NCBI GenBank assembly: GCA_018105865.1
Contig: CM030867.1
Coordinates: 4,591,869-4,655,868, forward strand
DNA: 64,000 bases
Origin: Metaphire vulgaris
Taxonomy: Eukaryota; Annelida; Clitellata; Crassiclitellata; Megascolecidae
Reading direction: 5' to 3'
A program made the position numbers and the translations under genes. This document shows, piece by piece, positions 13,271 to 24,332 of this stretch. The notes under the pieces are model-generated. The model was given only the letters and a program-made list of their open reading frames with translations, did no database searches and was not told where the DNA came from. The first letter of the stretch is position 1, and each line of letters begins with the position of its first letter.

Positions 13271-13981
13271 TGGGTACGTAACAACTCGGCGACTCGGCGC
13301 CCGATCAACTGGGTGACGAACAACTCGGCGACGGATACAATCGAGTATAGGTTGGAGGGAGGGGAGGGGATGGGTAGGGCGTTGTACGGTTGTAGGGGAA
13401 GTGAGGTGTGTGTGTGTGTGAGAGAGAGAGAGAGAAGAGAGAAGAGAGAGGTAAGTGGAGGGAGGTGGTTGGGTGGATAAGATGTAAAAATGTATGTAAT
13501 TTGTATTAGGCTATATAGAATAATGTCTATCAATACAATGAAACAGCGAAGCAGTTGTTAATCACCTCTTAGCAAACATTGCGCTGCCGTGGCTCGACTA
13601 GTAACCCAACTTCAAAAATTTATTTTCTTGATAAACCTATAGAGTTTATCGATTAATAGGCTATCTGTATGTACATTTTCTCACTCGACTTCCCGAAACA
13701 TACCCCGGTTACATTAGTCACCCCTCCCACCACCCTCCCCCTTTTAAATTAGGCAACGACCGTTGACCTGCAGTAGCCGTCTTCAAAGATCTGCTAACCC
13801 CTCCCCGCTCCAGCGCCTTGCAATAGCTCTCCTTTAAACTCTACTTCAAAGATTTCCCAGCCTCTTAAACTTTATAGACTATCTCGCTGAGTTGTTCGTC
13901 GCCCAGTTGATATGGTGTCGACTTGTTCGTCACCGAGTCGTTCGTCGCCGAGTCGTCGATGTCATCGAGTCGTTCTGTACC
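13271..13981. mobile_element. hAT-like element, CAACTCGGCGAC subterminal repeats
   Basis: Direct repeats agtcaaat (13263-13270) and ggtcaaat (13982-13989), one mismatch, flank ends rich in ACAACTCGGCGAC words (left) and their complement (right). Removing it restores the LINE sequence. No transposase is visible inside. A related start, GGGTACGCAACAACTGGG, is near 17164. Confidence 0.7.
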
Positions 13982-14910
13982 GGTCAAATGTTCCAAAATG
14001 CTTTTCAGCATTTTCCCATAACTTTACGTATTAAAGAAGCTAGGTTGGTCTGTAATTGCTTGGTTCATTTCGTTTTCCTTTCTTGAACAGTGGGCTGACT
14101 AATTCATATCTCCAGTCTTGTGGTCCTTCTATAGTTCTGAGTGATTAATTTAATATCAATGCAATTTCATGTCCTATTTTATTTCGAACTTCGTAAAGAA
14201 ACTTCGAATGTAGGCCATCTAATCCTGGGCTTTTGCCTGTCTTTAAATTGGTCTAAACCTTTATAACACATTCTTTTGCACACACTATCTGTTAGCATTT
14301 CTTCTTCGTTTCCATCTAACACAATTTTGGCTTCTGGTATAGTAATTGCATTTTCTTCTGTGAATACTGAGCAAAAATAGTTATTTAGAATCTGTGCAGT
14401 TTCTACATCGTCTGTTATTGCACATCCTGCGCTGTCCAAAAGGAGACCGACTGTGTCCTGTCGTCTCAATTTTTTATTACAATATTTGTAGAAACTTTGA
14501 CTGTTCTAGTTTATATTTTTTACCAACCTGCCTTCTAAATTTCTAATAACCATCTTGTATGTAACTGCTTCGGCTTTTCCTTTCTGGGTATATTGTTTCT
14601 CTAAAATCTTGAGTTTGTGCTGATTCTGCTCATTTCCTTTACTTGCCAATCTGTGTTTACTTACTTACCTCAACACTTTGTTGTTTTTCGCCCTTCTTTT
14701 CCGCTGCACTTCTCTTATTATCCAAGGAAGTTTATTATTAATTTTCTTCTGTTTGGGTATGGTCAATCCGATGACTTTGGACCTACATTTGGTAAATATG
14801 CTCCTGCCATCCTCTGTGTCTTTTCCTGTTAGCTCCCTCTCCAAAATCCATTTCTGTAGTCATCTTCCTTGCCAGGCCATATTCTCCCTTAAAAAGTTAC
14901 GTCCTTCTTA

Positions 14911-15186
14911 AAAAAGGTAGGTCTCGTACTCGAGTCCGAGCGTTGGGTTCCTGCGCTTATCTCCGGTCTAGACAATCAGCGACGTAGGTGGTAGAAGCCA
15001 TTAATCTGGGGTAGGTTGCCATTTCTTTCCCCAGACTCACGTTTTACCTCGCAGCTTAACGCTGCTCCTCAGTTTACCACCAACCTTTAGCGAGTAAAGC
15101 TGAGTCGACCTTAGGGCTCCTGCAGGAATTGAACCCGCGACCTTCTGCTCCATCGACCAACGTTGTTACCACTCTTCTAACTTCCC
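14911..15186 (-). mobile_element. tRNA-derived SINE, copy 1
   Basis: On the minus strand the element starts GGGAAGTTAG and has an A-box-like and a B-box-like segment (GGTCGCGGGTTCAATTCC). It then has a 3' body shared almost base for base with the copy at 31930-32214. The left end (its 3' end) has an A/T-rich tail. It sits inside a LINE. Confidence 0.8.
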
Positions 15187-15842
15187 GCCCACTAAAGAAA
15201 CTGCTTTTGTTGACCTATCCCGAAGTTAATAGTAACACTGACCATTTGGTGATCACTTGTTACTAAATTCTGCCCAACCTCCACGCTGAAAACTACATTC
15301 TCCTCTCTTGTCAGAACTAGATCTTGTCACATGCTGAAACAGAAAGTTATCATTGACACAGTCCAGACATTTCCTATCACATGGTCTTTCTGTATCCGGC
15401 ATTTCCCAGTCAACATGATAATTAAAGTCACCCATTATAGCAACATTTTCCCTTGATACCCTGTTTAATGCAAACATTCCATTGTCTGCTTCTTTCAAAA
15501 CACTTGGTGCTCTGTAACAAATCCCAACCAGTTTTTCTCTTTGTGGCTTCTGTTGAAAAAATATTATGCTCTGTGTTATTTGATTTGCCTTTAAATTTCC
15601 ATTTTATAACTATGGCTAGTTCATAGTTATAATACTCCAATAGTCCGCAACTATTTATAACAGTGGTTCTCACACAGGGCAGTCCCTACTGAACCACTTT
15701 AAACCTTGTTATATTATATTATATATTATATATATTATTATTTGAGTTCATGGCCTAAAAATTTCGAAATGGCCCGGGCCTCATTCAGTTTCTGAAGGGG
15801 TCTGTATAACAGGTCCCAGAAGTACAAGGAATTCCTCTACTT

Positions 15843-16605
15843 CACGGGTAGCCAACCTTTTGCTAAAAGCGGGCATGGGCGTAAAACACGGGGGACGGCG
15901 GGGGACGGTCCTCCCGAATAATTAGTTGGCGGGGGACAGAGTATCAATTATACCCCCAATGTTTTGGACTATATGGTAAAAAAATTCTACCCCATGATAT
16001 TATGATGTTGATGCCAGAATTGCGCCAAATCCGCATTCTCCCATTTCAGATGACCTTTTTTTGCTTGTCAGGATATTTGGAGAGGGGAAAATAGAAAAAT
16101 ATCAGTATGACCTTTTTTGCTTATCAAGACGCATTTCATGGGCGATTTTAAGTCCCCATCATAATATGCAATATCTCCCATAATGGAGGGGGATTTTTAT
16201 ATTTCTGGGGGTCAACTTTTAAAAGTTATTCTATACCCCCAATTTTGACGCCAGGTTTATGCCACTGAAAGCGAGCCATTATAAATTTTATGGGCGTGCG
16301 GAGGGTAGCATTGTTTGGTGCGGCTGGTGCCTTTTGCACATCATTGTTTTCAACAGTAGTACAGTCACTGCTGTCACGTAACGGTAGTGACTGGTAACAA
16401 TTACAATTAAACACCAGTTTAAAGTCAGCTACTAGTCTACTAAGTTAAGCACAAGAAATAAGTCTGACTCATAACTCAATATTGTATGTATAAATACTAT
16501 ATTAAATAGAACCAATAAAATTTATTTGGAAAGATGACCCGAGGGCTGCCAATCAGCAGCCGGCGGGCCGCATGCGGCCCGAGAGCCGCCGGTTGGCCAC
16601 CTTTG
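15843..16605. mobile_element. hAT-like element, GGTGGCCAACC ends, carrying a nested MITE
   Basis: Exact duplication ctctactt (15835-15842 and 16606-16613). Ends CACGGGTAGCCAACCTTTTG and CAAAGGTGGCCAACCGGCGG are of the widespread hAT type. The left end of the same family is at 61615. The element 15874-16267 is inserted 31 bp inside the left end. Confidence 0.9.
15874..16267. mobile_element. MITE with two GCTTGTCAGG modules, nested in another MITE
   Basis: Direct repeats aaagcggg (15866-15873) and aaagcgag (16268-16275). Ends CATGGGCGTAAAAC and CAGTGGCATAAACC are inverted. It contains the module twice, at 16051-16072 and 16109-16129. The same family forms the first 231 bp of the window. Confidence 0.8.
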
Positions 16606-16794
16606 CTCTACTTCGACTGTTTTATTAATAATAAATTATTAGCCATTTTACCACGTCATCTTGTTTTTCATCTTCTCATGTCATTTGTCGTCATTAATTT
16701 TGTCTTTTGTAAATTTAAACGCAGATCAGCATTTTTGCTTTCTTTTTGGGATCAATGGCTAGCCTTAGGCACGGTAATTTTCCGTTTATGAGCA

Positions 16795-17770
<976 letters not shown>

Positions 17771-17776
17771 TGAAAC

Positions 17777-18504
17777 CAGGGGTGTCAAGACTTTTCGGGC
17801 GGCGGGCCAAATGACATGTCTTCCATGTCCTCGCGGGTCAAATGCAAAAATGCTTGTTATATATATTCCAAAATCAGAGCTATCTAAAAATCTAAAGTAA
17901 AATCACGAAAACACGAAAGGCCGTTCAATCATTACATTATATACATTGATTACAACCTATTGTTGTAACTATAACGAACCGTATCCTAGTCATGTCTAAC
18001 AGAAACAGTTAAATTTAAAAATCTTTTAACGGCGAAGAACTGAAGATCAAATTGAAAACATATAAAGTAAGATGACGGTCGATGTAGACATGGAAGCTGA
18101 TGAGACGAGACTGTTTATTTTTCGCTTGTTTAGCAACGTCTGATTTTAAATCTGCAGCCAAAGCTACCCGCACATTTGCCAAAGATTTTGCCAATTAATG
18201 CTAGTCGAGTATATGACGGTAGTAATTTCCCGCTGTTGATGTAGCGCGTCGATATACTGGTTCACCAACGAAACTCAGAACCAAAAAGGATTTATGCTCT
18301 TCTATTTGTCACGCCAGCAAAACACAGGATCTACGATTCTACATCAAAGCTATTTTTAAACCCCAAAAAGATTCTGCATCAAACCAGTTTCTCAAACTAA
18401 TCAAGATTTGACATAAAACCAATTTCACTCATAAACTTTTGGCAAACATTTTAAAAACGTAAATATTTTCGCGGGCAAAATAAAATCAGGCTTTGACACC
18501 TCTG
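17777..18504. mobile_element. hAT-like element just upstream of a dachshund exon
   Basis: Direct repeats cttgaaac (17769-17776) and ctttaaac (18505-18512), one mismatch. Ends CAGGGGTGTCAAGACTTTTC and CAGAGGTGTCAAAGCCTGAT are inverted. The right end is 57 bp before the acceptor of the exon at 18562. No transposase frame. Confidence 0.85.
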
Positions 18505-18561
18505 CTTTAAACTAACAGAGATAATATATTGTATATTGACGATCTTCTGTGCTTTATATAG

Positions 18562-18680
18562 CGCCCGTCCTGGTCGTCCTCCAAAGAGATCCGCTCTGAT
18601 TACTCCAGATACGCTTGAGCAACTGAAGCGAACCAAACTGAACAGCTTCGCGGAATTCTATGCACACAACAGACTGCTCG
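18562..18680 (+). CDS. dac: dachshund exon: basic RPGRPPKR segment
   Basis: The acceptor tatag is followed at 18562 by a C that completes the split serine codon (AG|C) left by the 9101 donor. The peptide then reads ARPGRPPKR, the invariant stretch that directly follows the DACH box in dachshund proteins. The rest (LEQLKRTKLNSFAEFYAHN) corresponds in place and character to the lysine-rich linker of vertebrate DACH1/2. The donor is CTCG|gtgggt, with exon end at 18680 in phase 1. The exon sits in only about 200 bp of unique sequence between two hAT-like elements, 17777-18504 and 18707-19397. Confidence 0.9.
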
Positions 18681-18706
18681 GTGGGTCATCGTTGCGGCAT
18701 TCAGCT

Positions 18707-19397
18707 CAGAGTTGTCCATGGGTCGGTTTTCTAAACCCAAACCCAGCCCAACAAAATGAAATTCCTGTCTGCTGACCCAACCCATCCCGATCCGACGAAA
18801 ACGTGAAAGTGCAATCGCAGTTTTAAAAATACAGTATAGGGCCTACATATATTAAAACCGATGTCTGACAAACACTCAACGTTCAATTATCTTGCAACCA
18901 AAAGTTTTTCAATATGAACCTCATTATTCAAGCACATGAAGAAAGTGCTCATTTAGACTCACTACTGCAGCAATCATGTACGTTCGACATCACTTGTCAT
19001 TTCGGGTGTATAATGCACTGAAATCGCCAAAAGATCTTACTATTATGCCTATTGCAAACTATCCGTGGCCGGTTTAAAAAATGTGCTAAAACAAGTCAAC
19101 AACGTGATTTGCTCAATCTAAACTGCTATGGTCCGTATGTACGGACTATTGAATGTGCTGCCCACGGTGGAATCTAGGCTAACGCTCATTGCGCCATTAG
19201 GTGCATGCAATCTATTTGACACAATACAAGAATCTATGGCTGTTGTCGATGTAGCAAACAGAATACCTATATTTAACGTGGTTAACAGACGGTTAACGTG
19301 GTTAACAGACTCACGAAACCCAACCCATTAATTTTTTTCATAATCTGGACCAAGCGCAACCCAACTCAAGAGTTAACCCAACCCATGGACAAGCTTG
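18707..19397. mobile_element. hAT-like element (GGGTT family) just downstream of a dachshund donor
   Basis: Ends CAGAGTTGTCCATGGGTCGG and CAAGCTTGTCCATGGGTTGG are inverted, with GGGTT-type repeats inside both ends. Flanking octamers attcagct and attaaact share six bases, so the insertion is probably old. The left end begins 26 bp after the 5' splice junction at 18680. Confidence 0.7.
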
Positions 19398-20045
19398 ATT
19401 AAACTGCAGCTTAACATTGTAATTAGCGCTGTTTGTAGACCGGTAGTTTCAGCGCCTGCAGTCTCCTCTATTTGCTATGTCGTTTTCAAATGGGTTTATC
19501 TGCTGGCTACATTGACTTCTTGCTCCTCTGCCTTTGGAATTATATTTTGTATTTTTACTGCAAATACGCCTCGAAGATTTTTAAGCATTCTTCTGAAGTC
19601 GTGGTTCAGCTTTAAATTTACTACAAATTCTCTCGTGGCTGGACTTCGACCCAAAGTCCTTTGGGGAGAGTCACGATCCTCTCACACATCCTCTAGATTT
19701 GCCGAAAGGAAATCACGATTGCGCCGTTGATAAACGCTCTGGCAATTACGTCATCACTACTGGAAAAATATCTAAAACAGATATATCTTCAGCAGCTAAA
19801 ACAGCGTCTTTTCAAAAGCGTAACGTGTCATGACAACCATCATTAGCATTCATAATTAATTGATCATGTATTTCAATATGATTAACGCGCATGATTGGCA
19901 GAGCTGTGTTTCATGAACATCATGATCATCGTCGTCGCCATCATTTGCCTTTTTCTCATTTTCCAGCGACGTAACCAAATGCTACTCATTATTAACCAAT
20001 TAATTTGCTCTTTCTTCGTTTTTTCTTATGGTTTTAAATTTTAAG
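19398..20045 (+). other. intron remainder with no feature recognised
   Basis: Unique-looking sequence between the hAT element and the exon at 20046. The open frame at 19395-19730 has no similarity I recognise. Confidence 0.5.
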
Positions 20046-20337
20046 CCGATGCAAAGAAAGCTCTCGGCTTTGGACCAGGCACTCCAGGGCACAGTTACCT
20101 CTCCTATTTTGACTTCAAAAAGTCCGCCTTATTTGGAAGCTGCTATGGTTACCCTCCTCAGGTGACTCACCTGCCGCTGATGCCGTTTGGATATCCTCAT
20201 GGGATGATGAACGTATCGATGTCTGCAGCAACCGCATCCTCCGGCGGCTACAGTCTGGGAAGTATCCAGAGAGACAGCATCCGTTCCACGCCACCTGGAA
20301 TACGTCATCTGCCGGTTTCTGACCTCGAATCTCCAAG
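20046..20337 (+). CDS. dac: dachshund exon: central Pro/Ser/Met-rich linker
   Basis: The acceptor ttaag opens at 20046 and CC completes an Ala codon with the G left at 18680. The frame stays open for 96 codons to CCAAG|gtaatc at 20337, in phase 2. The peptide contains SYFDFKK, THLPLMPFGYPHGMMNVSM and a Ser-rich tail. The Leu-Pro-Met run resembles the low-complexity middle of DACH1 (the human protein has a similar FMMMPHP stretch). Assignment rests on perfect phase continuity and position between confident exons more than on residue identity. This part of the protein is poorly conserved, so borders are better supported than function. Confidence 0.8.
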
Positions 20338-20649
20338 GTAATCAGCGCCTGGATTGAAGTCAGCGACTAGTAAATGTTTTGCAGTGCAAGAACTTAAGTA
20401 AGTAAAGTCTCGTTAACTTCTATAGCGCTTTCAAAAGAAGCACCGAAATAGCTCCTTATTCCTATGCGCTTAATCTCAAAATGAAATAGCTATAGCCAAA
20501 GGTGTGGCCATTCATGCTGGGTCATTTAATCAAAAGGGCGAGTGGGTGGGACGTTGCAGCTATGGAGGAAATGATTTTTTTGCAGAGAAATGATTTTAGT
20601 TTAGAAATAAAAACATCAGGAGATGTTGCAAGAGGGGGAGAAAATGTGA

Positions 20650-21175
20650 CTCAGCTGGAGGTTATTATTTGGCTTGACGTAGACAGCAGAGGGATATTGG
20701 AATTGAGTTCCAAATCTCTGGTGCAGCGTGTGAAAAAGCACGATTGCAAATTTTGAGAGATGATTGATTCAGAGGTCGAAGGATAGTTAAATGAGAAGAA
20801 GATCTAGTAGATCGAGGTTTTGTGGAATTATCAGATTTCTTAGGTTTTGATGTATGAAGTGAGTTATAAGTCATCGATATTATTTTATATTCAATGCGTT
20901 CTGCTATTTTTAGCCGGTGGAGAGATTTGAATAATGGCGTAATGTGGCAGAATGTAGGTGATTTAATTACTGCACGAGATAAGGCATTTTGAATCGATTG
21001 GAGTTTACATATGGAAGCCTTTAACTTAAGTTGTTCTTTAATCATTTTTATGTCTTAGGCTCCAATTGTTGTGATTTCGTTAATTTAATTTGATGTCTCG
21101 AAGTCTCAGGTTACGGGCATGGTTTTTTAGACTACGCGGGAGAAGCTCATATTGATCAGTTTAAGACTTACTTAC
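20650..21175 (-). mobile_element. CR1/L2-like LINE fragment, minus strand
   Basis: The minus strand encodes KLQSIQNALSRAVIKSPTF, HITPLFKSLHRLKIAERIEY and PEIWNSIP, the CR1/L2 ORF2 C-terminus. It is closely related to the plus-strand copies at 42.2-43.7 and 51.3-52.1 kb. It is 5'-truncated and lies in a dachshund intron. Confidence 0.8.
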
Positions 21176-21309
21176 GATAGCAGCGACTAAGATTGCCATT
21201 TGGAAAAGCAGACAAATCGTCTGTGAATTCGATGTGGTCTGATTTTTAATATGAATGCAAAACAAGTAAAAGGTTAAATAAATATAAATAAGTTTAAAAT
21301 AAGTAACTT

Positions 21310-21600
21310 CGAAAGCCAATTTACTAAATGAAGAGCATTTTAAGGCTCCGCTACATTTTCTGAAAAGTTACAGGTCAGGTGTGAAAAAGTGGCGAGATTA
21401 CCCTTTTTGCTTGCCAAACTTTTTATTTTTAAGCTTTTCTCGGGAAATTTTCAGAAGAGTTACAAGATGCGTAATAAATAGTGACGATGACCTTTTTTGC
21501 TTATTGAGCTTTTCAGGACACGTCGTTGCGTGACAAATGTTTGCATATTTAGAAAATATAAAGTTGTCAAAACTAATTTTCAAATATCGTTAATAGAAAG
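21310..21600. repeat. MITE-like sequence with two GCTTGTC modules
   Basis: ACCCTTTTTGCTTGCCAAAC (21400-21419) and GACCTTTTTTGCTTATTGAG (21488-21508) are two variants of the recurrent module, about 88 bp apart. Element borders were not found. Confidence 0.45.
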
Positions 21601-21791
21601 ATGAACCCATACGTTTCTATTTCGCAGGCGGACACGGTAACAATTTTGTACCATTTGTGCCGTGGTAAATTCGCCACTGGCAGCAGATTCTTTGTTAATG
21701 AAAAATCCTTCTACTATGAGCGTCAGTCGAAATACACTGCACTCTTAAAGTTTATTCGATCGAACTTGTATGCGGATTGATTCCGAATTAG

Positions 21792-21991
21792 GTCTGTGGA
21801 CGGTTGTCCATCAGGAGGAGAACACTCCCTGCTAGATTACGACAATGCACCCAGAATACTAGAGACTGAAATTCAAGGTCAGAGAAGTCAGCATCAACCG
21901 AAATCTTCTTCGTCTTCCGTGCACAGCTCTGAAAAACCCTTAAACCTTGAGGTCACCAAGGTCTTCGGAGGTCACACCGTTACTCATCCAG
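21792..21991 (+). CDS. dac: dachshund exon: Ser-rich linker (3' border uncertain)
   Basis: The acceptor gaattag precedes 21792, and its first G completes an Arg codon from the AG left at 20337. The frame reads SVDGCPSGGEHSLLDYDNAP and then a Ser run SSSSSVHSSEKPLNLEV, in the style of the Ser-rich DACH linker. Three 5' splice sites are possible: ACCAAG|gtcttc at 21960 (phase 0), CGGAG|gtcaca at 21970 (phase 1) and CCAG|gttctt at 21991 (phase 1). Each finds a phase-matched acceptor at the next exon (22409 for phase 0, 22401 for phase 1). The longest is listed; transcript data would settle it. Confidence 0.65.
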
Positions 21992-22203
21992 GTTCTTTCT
22001 TAGTTAACTTGACTCGTAAGACATTGGATCTCAATTGCTTCTGTCTAATTCGTTTGCATATTGCAAAAGGATGTGTAGTCGTCGTTGCAGTCATTGTCGA
22101 ATTATTATTTCTCTCCATCATCGGCCGACATACTCATGCTCATTTTTATCTCTACTATAGCTTAGTTTACCTCTAATTATTAGTTATAATCACGATAACG
22201 ATA

Positions 22204-22242
22204 TAATAACTTCATCATCATCATCATCAACATCATCATTAA
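22204..22242. repeat. (ATC)n microsatellite
   Basis: Short ATC array with two variant units inside the intron before 22401. Confidence 0.85.
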
Positions 22243-22400
22243 AGTCATTGTTCAACCACATGATGACCCCATCTACTATGAAGCCGTTACTATGGCGACG
22301 TGAGTCTCGACCTCTTGAAAAGGCTTTAGCTAGTATAATTATTGCTAGTGTTGCTTAGTGTGTAGTGTAGTTGGTGTCTGTTCTTCTGGACCGAGTCTAG

Positions 22401-22556
22401 AGTCCCAGTTTCGCCGCCATGACAGCATCGACCTCGAGGCGTGCGGAGGACGACTGGCAGAAAAAGCACGAAACATAGAAGCGGAAGACAGTGACATGGA
22501 TTCTGACGTCATGAATCAAAATGATGACGACGACGACAGAGAACGACGAAGCAAAA
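22401..22556 (+). CDS. dac: dachshund exon: acidic linker
   Basis: Two acceptors lie 8 bp apart, ctag|AG at 22401 and cccag|TTT at 22409, and each matches a different donor option of the preceding exon. The peptide FRRHDSIDLEACGGRLAEKA is followed by an acidic segment (EAEDSDMDSDVMNQNDDDDD) and a basic end RERRSK. The donor AAAA|gtaatc ends the exon at 22556 in phase 1. It may correspond to the ARDSLDKLSL region of vertebrate DACH1, which also precedes the C-terminal domain, but similarity is weak. Confidence 0.65.
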
Positions 22557-22755
22557 GTAATCTAATCTCTATGACTGACTGCAGAATTCTAAGCCTGTAG
22601 CGGATGACGTTAACAATTGGTCTCGACCCCGACATTGTGTAGCTTCTGCTGTCACTGGTGACGACGACGACGACGATGACACTGCTGCCACAATGATATT
22701 TCTCTCTATGACTTGGAGTTGTTCATGATGTTGAATTAGTATCGTTCTATTTCAG

Positions 22756-23109
22756 CGCTTGAATTGAATCATTTCACAGCCGGTAGCAATGATATTTCCA
22801 ATGGCGATGACGCTTGCTGTCACGACAAGTTAGGCAGAAGCCGCAACGTAGACGATAAAGAAGAGGAGGAAGAAGAAGAGGAGCAGGAGGACGAAGAGGA
22901 GGAAGCAGATGAAGGCGCAGAGGTCGACGACGATGTCTCTTCCGCTTTCTCAATGCCTCTGATTGGTCCAGATGAGTCACGTAGTTCCGTCGACAGACCA
23001 ATGGCCGAGCAGTATTCGATTGACGGGTTATTCGCCAACATTCAGGAGCTGCTGAGAATGGCGGCTGAAAACGCCAGACACAGAGAACACCAGTCGATGG
23101 TCGAGAAAG
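22756..23109 (+). CDS. dac: dachshund exon: start of the C-terminal DACHbox-C domain
   Basis: The acceptor ctatttcag opens at 22756; CG joins the A from 22556 to make a Thr codon. A second in-phase acceptor (ttcacag, 22780) would remove 8 codons. The exon encodes a tract of about 30 mostly Glu/Asp residues (22854-22935) and then SIDGLFANIQELLRMAAENA, the counterpart of SSIETLLTNIQGLLKVAIDNA in vertebrate DACH1, which starts the conserved C-terminal domain. It ends with QSMVEKG at GAGAAAG|gtaaac (23109, phase 1). The frame stays open to 23543 past the donor, but that part has no DACH similarity. The long acidic tract is unusual. Confidence 0.88.
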
Positions 23110-23260
23110 GTAAACTGAAAGTCAGCACCTGGCACGACAGGCACAGGTGTCTAATCGATCGATCAGTTCATCGTGATATTTCCGTCTTGATTATCGCTTG
23201 TTTCCCACATGCTATTCTCATAGCAGTTCATTCAGTAAACTCTGGTTTAGACAAACGGAC

Positions 23261-23307
23261 GATCAACCCGGGCTCGATCCCGGTCAACCCGGGCTCGATC
23301 CCGGGTA
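23261..23307. repeat. tandem duplication AACCCGGGCTCGATCCCGG
   Basis: Two adjacent copies of a GC-rich word that resembles a tRNA B box (GGCTCGATCCC). No A box or cloverleaf is visible, so it is not a tRNA gene. Confidence 0.6.
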
Positions 23308-23718
23308 CGAATATTGCCTATCTCGCGGACGAGAACATTAAGATGGAATGCGTAACGCTGTATGCTGATGCTCAGCGCGTCAGTATCGAAACGCTATATG
23401 AATTGAACATTGGCATTTCTGATGACTACTCCAAGAGAAAGGAAATGTCAGAAAAGCAAAGAATGTTTTACGAGTTCTTTTTAGGTGCAATATTTCGACG
23501 AATGCCGCTGTGGATGACACTTGCTTCCATTATTTCTCTCTAGTCAGATTAAATGAGAATTTGTAGAGAGAAGTAAAAGCAGGCCTCCTAAACTGTAGTA
23601 GGCCTATAGGCCATTAGCATTGACTGGAATACAAAAAAATTGAGCTGGTCTCTGAGATGAGACAAGCTCTGCACTTTTACATTTGTCATCGTCATCCCCG
23701 CCTCCGCCGCAACCAGAA

Positions 23719-23726
23719 CCACCACC

Positions 23727-23760
<34 letters not shown>

Positions 23761-23766
23761 TCATTC
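23719..23766. repeat. (CAC)n(CAT)n microsatellite
   Basis: About seven CAC units followed by about eight CAT units. Confidence 0.85.
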
Positions 23767-23859
23767 TCAACAAGCATGGATTCAATGTCTTGATTTCTGA
23801 TGTTATCTGTAGAGTTTGCTCCAATTCTTGTCTATTCAGGGCTCCGCAGCTTAATTCCT

Positions 23860-24276
23860 GTTCTTACTACAACTGAGTCTCTTTGGCAAGAACTAGTGAT
23901 AGTGATGGAAACAACAGAAAACACAATTGGATTCATAAAGAACAAAAGATCAAAAGAATGGGCAACAGAGGAAACACAAAAGCTAATAGAGGGGAAAAAA
24001 GAGAGGTGAAGAATAAAGATCATGACCAGTACAAAAAACTAAAATGAGAAGTACAAAGGAAACTAAGGCGAGACAAAGTAAAACAACTAGAGGAATATGC
24101 GAGGAGGTAGAAGAATCACAAAAGAAAGGAAACATGCGCAAGTTTTTTCCAAATAACTCGATCCATTACAAGGAAGTTTAGTCCAAAGTACAATGGCATC
24201 TTATCATCGGACAACGAACTACTAACAGAAACAGACAAAATTGCAGAGCGATGGAAAGAGTACTGTGAAGAACTTT

Positions 24277-24332
<56 letters not shown>

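Larger units (their letters stand above)
12718..15690 (-). mobile_element. CR1/L2-like LINE, minus strand, split by two insertions
   Basis: Reading right to left, an APE-type endonuclease segment (15240-15650) contains VAIMGDFNYHVDW. A linker follows, then reverse transcriptase pieces (VSPLFKKG and NEPSNYRP at about 13990-14140; DEGEAVDIIY near 13150-13180), and a C-terminal segment RVVDKWNRLDEVGVTVETVN at about 12800-12850. It is interrupted by a SINE (14911-15186), a hAT-like element (13271-13981) and a CT tract. Many stops make it inactive. Confidence 0.7.

Noticed and set aside
23261..23307. Possible tRNA gene (B-box-like words)
   Set aside because: Two tandem GC-rich words without an A box or cloverleaf.
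23110..23543. Continuation of the dachshund frame past 23109
   Set aside because: Open but without DACH similarity, preceded by a good donor, and it contains a tandem DNA duplication. Intron retention cannot be excluded.
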